Source: Olsenella sp. SW781
GTDB taxonomy: Bacteria > Actinomycetota > Coriobacteriia > Coriobacteriales > Atopobiaceae
Assembly (NCBI RefSeq): GCF_012027725.1
Contig: NZ_SJOU01000004.1
Location: 62,001-126,000, forward strand
Length of the DNA: 64,000 bases
Direction: 5' to 3'
Every line of letters starts with the position of its first letter. Positions within the stretch are counted from its first letter, which is position 1. Shown here one piece after another: positions 60,956 to 64,000 of the stretch. The translations under genes and the position numbers were made by a program. The notes beneath the pieces were generated by a model. It saw nothing but the letters and a program-made list of their open reading frames with translations. It did no database searches and was not told the DNA's origin.

Positions 60956-61633
60956 ATGCAGGAGTGCGTCCTCAGCACCGACCGCAGGAGCGTCCGCACG
61001 CGGCGAGCCCTGCGCCAGGCGCTCGCCAAGGAGATCTCCGCCACGGGCGACCTCTCCCGCGTCACGGTCACGGCGGTGACCGAGCGCGCCGGCGTCACGC
61101 GCCGCACGTTCTACTCCCACTTCCGTGACATCCCCGACCTCGTCAACCAGATCGAGGACGAGACGCTCGCGGAGTTCCGCGCGCCGCTCGCGCGCATCGC
61201 CGCCTGCCACCTCAACGACCTGCGCGCGGCCCTCGACCGCGGCGAGCCCGCGCCCGGCGCGAAGGAGCTGCTCGCGTGCGTGCGCGAGCGCGGCGACTAT
61301 CTGCGCCCGCTCCTCGGCAACGGGGGTGACCCGGCCTTCGCCGAGCGCATCAAGGCGCTCGTGTACGAGGTGGTCGGCGAGCGCGCCCGCGACGGGCTCG
61401 ACCTGCGCGCGCTCGGCCCCCTCTTTGACTACTACCTCACGTTTGCCATCTCCGCGGAGGTCGGCGTGCTGCTGCGCTGGCTCGAGGGCGGCATGCGCGA
61501 GAGCGTTCCCACGATGGCGCGCCTCATGACCGCCCTGATGTTCGTTCGCCCCGGCGACCTCTACGACAACCCCATCGACCTCGACATTCCGAGCTTTGCC
61601 CTGGCCGTCATGTGCTCCAAGGAGGACAACTAA
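60956..61633 (+). CDS. TetR-family transcriptional regulator
   Basis: A 225-residue regulator with an N-terminal TetR HTH (TVTAVTERAGVTRRTFYSHF near residue 35) and an all-helical effector domain. The ATG at 60956 follows GAAGGGA; a GTG at 60926 is less likely. Its stop overlaps the next start codon by one base (TAATG), so it is cotranscribed with the dehydratase activase and probably regulates it from the palindrome upstream. Confidence 0.85.
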   Translation: MQECVLSTDRRSVRTRRALRQALAKEISATGDLSRVTVTAVTERAGVTRRTFYSHFRDIPDLVNQIEDETLAEFRAPLARIAACHLNDLRAALDRGEPAPGAKELLACVRERGDYLRPLLGNGGDPAFAERIKALVYEVVGERARDGLDLRALGPLFDYYLTFAISAEVGVLLRWLEGGMRESVPTMARLMTALMFVRPGDLYDNPIDLDIPSFALAVMCSKEDN

Positions 61634-64000
61634 TGAGTAAGACCGCCTCTTCCATCCAGGCCGAGAAGGCCGCCCGCCGCCCGCTCGCCCTCAAGCAGGA
61701 CGGCGCCGAGCTCTCGCCGGCCACGCCCGCCGACTTCTCCCACGCGCACCTGCGTCTGGGCATCGACGTGGGCTCCACCACGGTGAAGCTCGCCGTCATC
61801 GACGACAACGACAACCTCGTCTACGCCAACTACGAGCGCCACCACACGGACATCCGCGCCACGGCAAAGGAGCTCTTCGCCCGCGCCCGCAAGGTGATCG
61901 GCACGGCGCCGATGCGCGTCTCCATCACCGGCTCCGGCGGCATGCTGCTCGCCAGCTGGCTCGACCTCGAGTTCGTGCAGGAGGTCATCGCATCCAAGCG
62001 CGCCGTGGAGACGCTCATCCCGCAGACGGACTGCGCCATCGAGCTCGGCGGCGAGGACGCCAAGATCATCTACTTCGACAACGGCATCGAGCAGCGCATG
62101 AACGGCACCTGCGCCGGCGGCACGGGCGCCTTCATCGACCAGATGGCGAGCCTGCTGCACACCGACGCGGCGGGCCTCAACGAGCTCGCCAAGGACGCCA
62201 CGCAGATTCACCCCATCGCCTCCCGCTGCGGCGTCTTCGCCAAGTCCGACGTCCAGCCGCTGCTCAACGAGGGCGCCAAGCCCGCCGACATCGCGGCCTC
62301 CATCTTCCAGGCCGTGGCCAACCAGACGGTCTCGGGCCTGGCGTGCGGCCACCCCATCCGCGGTCACGTGGCGTTTCTCGGCGGCCCGCTCCAGTACCTC
62401 TCTGAGCTCCGCAAGCGCTTCTACCTCACGCTCAACCTCGACGACGAGCACATCATCGTGCCCGAGAACGCCCACCTCTTCGTGGCCACGGGCGCGGCGC
62501 TCGCCGGGGAGTCCGAGAAGTACGTGACCTTCGACGAGGTCATCCAGCTGCTCGAGAACCTCAAGGACACCCAGGGCTCCGAGGTCGCGCGCCTCGAGCC
62601 GCTCTTCGAGAGCGAGAAGGACTACGAGGAGTTCAAGGAGCGCCACGACAAGCAGGTGGTCCCCAAGGGCGACCTTGCCACCTACCAGGGCCGCGTGTTC
62701 ATCGGCATCGACGCCGGCTCCACCACGATGAAGTGCGCCGTGGTGGGCGAGGGCGGCGAGCTCCTCTACACCTGGTACGGCAACAACAACGGCGACGTCC
62801 TCGGCACCGCCCGTCGCATCATGGACGGCATCTACGACCTGCTGCCTGAGGGCTGCACGATCGGCCACGTGACCACCACCGGCTACGGCGAGCAGATCCT
62901 CATCGAGGCCCTGCGCGCCGACTCCGGCGAGATCGAGACCGTCGCCCACCTGCGCGGCGCCAAGGCCTTTGTCCCGGACGTCCAGTTCATCCTGGACATC
63001 GGCGGTCAGGACATGAAGTGCCTGCAGGTCAAGGACGGCGTCATCGAGCACATCATGCTCAACGAGGCGTGCTCCTCGGGCTGCGGCTCCTTCATCGAGA
63101 GCTTCGCCGTCTCCATGAACATGACCGTGCAGGAGTTCGCGCAGGCCGCCGTGGGTGCCAAGAGCCCGGTGGACCTCGGCAGCCGATGCACCGTCTTCAT
63201 GAACTCCCGCGTCAAGCAGGCGCAGAAGGAGGGCGCGACCATCGGCGACGTGGCGGCGGGCCTCTCCTACTCCGTCATCAAGAACGCCCTCTTCAAGGTC
63301 ATCAAGCTGCGCGACTTCGATGAGATCGGCCAGTGGTGCGTGGTCCAGGGAGGCACCTTCATGTCCGACGCCACCCTGCGCGCCTTCGAGCTCCTGACCG
63401 GGCGCGACGTCATCCGCCCGGACATCGCGGGCTGCATGGGCGCCTACGGCGCCGCCCTTCTCGCCCGCGACCGAGCCGGCGCCATGGGCACCTCCACGAT
63501 CCTCTCGCGCGAGGACATCGACAACCTCAAGGTCAAGCACACCAACGTGCACTGCGGCCGCTGCTCCAACAACTGCCTGCTCACGATCAACGACTTCGGC
63601 GGCGGGCGCCGCTTCATCACGGGCAACCGCTGCGAGAAGGGCGCCGGCGGCTCCAAGGCCAAGAAGAACGAGGCCCCCAACCTCTTTGACTTCAAGAACA
63701 AGCTGCTCTTCGACCGTCCCGTGCTGGACCCCGAGGAGGCCCCGCGCGGCACGGTGGGCATCCCGCGCGCGCTCAACATGTACGAGAACTACCCGTTCTG
63801 GCACGCGTTCTTCACCAAGCTGGGCTTCTCGGTGGTGCTCTCCGACCAGACCTCGGCCAAGACCTACGACGCGGGCATCGAGTCCATGCCGTCCGAGAGC
63901 GTGTGCTACCCGGCCAAGCTCTCCCACGGCCACATCATGAACCTCATCCAGAAGGACCCCGACTTCATCTGGATGCCGTGCATCCGCTGGGAGCGCCAGG
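61633..64000 (+). CDS. Acyl-CoA dehydratase activase-like protein, double ASKHA (3' end missing)
   Basis: At least 789 residues are visible, and the gene runs off the right edge. Two BadF/BadG/BcrA/BcrD-type ASKHA domains occur in tandem: GIDVGSTTVKLAVI near residue 42 with the cluster-ligand cysteine in NGTCAGGTGAFID, and GIDAGSTTMKCAVV near residue 357 with ACSSGCGSFIE. A cysteine-rich linker (HCGRCSNNC) and the start of a DUF2229-type domain (VGIPRALNMYENYPFW) follow. Related proteins are ATP-dependent [4Fe-4S] activators of 2-hydroxyacyl-CoA dehydratases. The large multi-domain form is common in Coriobacteria and Clostridia, and its substrate is unknown. Confidence 0.88.
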   Translation, partial: MSKTASSIQAEKAARRPLALKQDGAELSPATPADFSHAHLRLGIDVGSTTVKLAVIDDNDNLVYANYERHHTDIRATAKELFARARKVIGTAPMRVSITGSGGMLLASWLDLEFVQEVIASKRAVETLIPQTDCAIELGGEDAKIIYFDNGIEQRMNGTCAGGTGAFIDQMASLLHTDAAGLNELAKDATQIHPIASRCGVFAKSDVQPLLNEGAKPADIAASIFQAVANQTVSGLACGHPIRGHVAFLGGPLQYLSELRKRFYLTLNLDDEHIIVPENAHLFVATGAALAGESEKYVTFDEVIQLLENLKDTQGSEVARLEPLFESEKDYEEFKERHDKQVVPKGDLATYQGRVFIGIDAGSTTMKCAVVGEGGELLYTWYGNNNGDVLGTARRIMDGIYDLLPEGCTIGHVTTTGYGEQILIEALRADSGEIETVAHLRGAKAFVPDVQFILDIGGQDMKCLQVKDGVIEHIMLNEACSSGCGSFIESFAVSMNMTVQEFAQAAVGAKSPVDLGSRCTVFMNSRVKQAQKEGATIGDVAAGLSYSVIKNALFKVIKLRDFDEIGQWCVVQGGTFMSDATLRAFELLTGRDVIRPDIAGCMGAYGAALLARDRAGAMGTSTILSREDIDNLKVKHTNVHCGRCSNNCLLTINDFGGGRRFITGNRCEKGAGGSKAKKNEAPNLFDFKNKLLFDRPVLDPEEAPRGTVGIPRALNMYENYPFWHAFFTKLGFSVVLSDQTSAKTYDAGIESMPSESVCYPAKLSHGHIMNLIQKDPDFIWMPCIRWERQ

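Noticed and set aside
61630-63933. A 767-codon open frame antisense to the dehydratase activase
   Set aside because: Same shadow effect; the plus strand has two intact ASKHA domains.

Overview
The window looks like a piece of the chromosome of a high-GC Coriobacteriia bacterium, most likely an Atopobiaceae (Olsenella-like) species. This is an inference from the strong G/C third-position codon use, single-chain PurL, Tat-exported GH3 glucosidases, phosphoketolase, an ECF riboflavin transporter with a fused double ATPase, and an IS1249-type element. No rRNA is present, so the taxonomy is not proven.

Region 1 (1-17.4 kb) is accessory DNA. From the left edge it holds a PstI/BsuBI-type restriction-modification pair, an ISL3 transposase fragment, and a visibly lower-GC mef-msr macrolide efflux/ribosome-protection operon with its own promoter and leader peptide. 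A reduced prophage or satellite follows, read right to left: HTH protein, primase-helicase with an iteron-like cluster at its end, zinc-ribbon protein, small and large terminase, portal. Two XRE regulators and a tyrosine integrase read the other way. No capsid, protease, tail or lysis genes are seen. Two ~1 kb very GC-rich stretches without a credible gene flank the portal gene.

Region 2 (17.4-45.2 kb) is mostly housekeeping: alcohol dehydrogenase, Fic protein, Tex, tRNA-Gln, a complete IS256/IS1249 element with 8-bp target duplication, polyprenyl synthase, GalE, an NlpC/P60-like protein, malic enzyme, an ECF sigma/anti-sigma pair, a 3-hydroxyacyl-CoA dehydrogenase-like enzyme, an EamA transporter, PurL, an FMN-riboswitch-controlled RibU-EcfAA'-EcfT operon, MurB, a DUF711 protein, and a GHKL kinase/LytTR regulator pair.

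Region 3 (45.2-64 kb) is carbohydrate- and envelope-oriented: a small lipoprotein, two exported GH3 glucosidases (one circularly permuted and membrane anchored), an OPT transporter, CoaX, a LacI regulator with two palindromic operators before phosphoketolase, a beta-lactamase-fold lipoprotein, a PIN/RHH toxin-antitoxin pair, a TetR regulator and a double-headed acyl-CoA dehydratase activase that runs off the right edge.

The most unusual content is between and across genes. A word close to GGCGAGAAGRACG recurs about 40 times on both strands, including as inverted pairs and directly against start codons. Several families of palindromic intergenic elements are present: a GGGGACAG family of which one copy is read in frame inside the EcfA fusion, two copies of a 62-72 bp GTGAC...GTCAC element, two copies of a ~130 bp CGATTGTCGGTGATT-ended element, four tandem 61-bp hairpins, and several intergenic regions each with a private 12-bp word as three direct copies plus one inverted copy.
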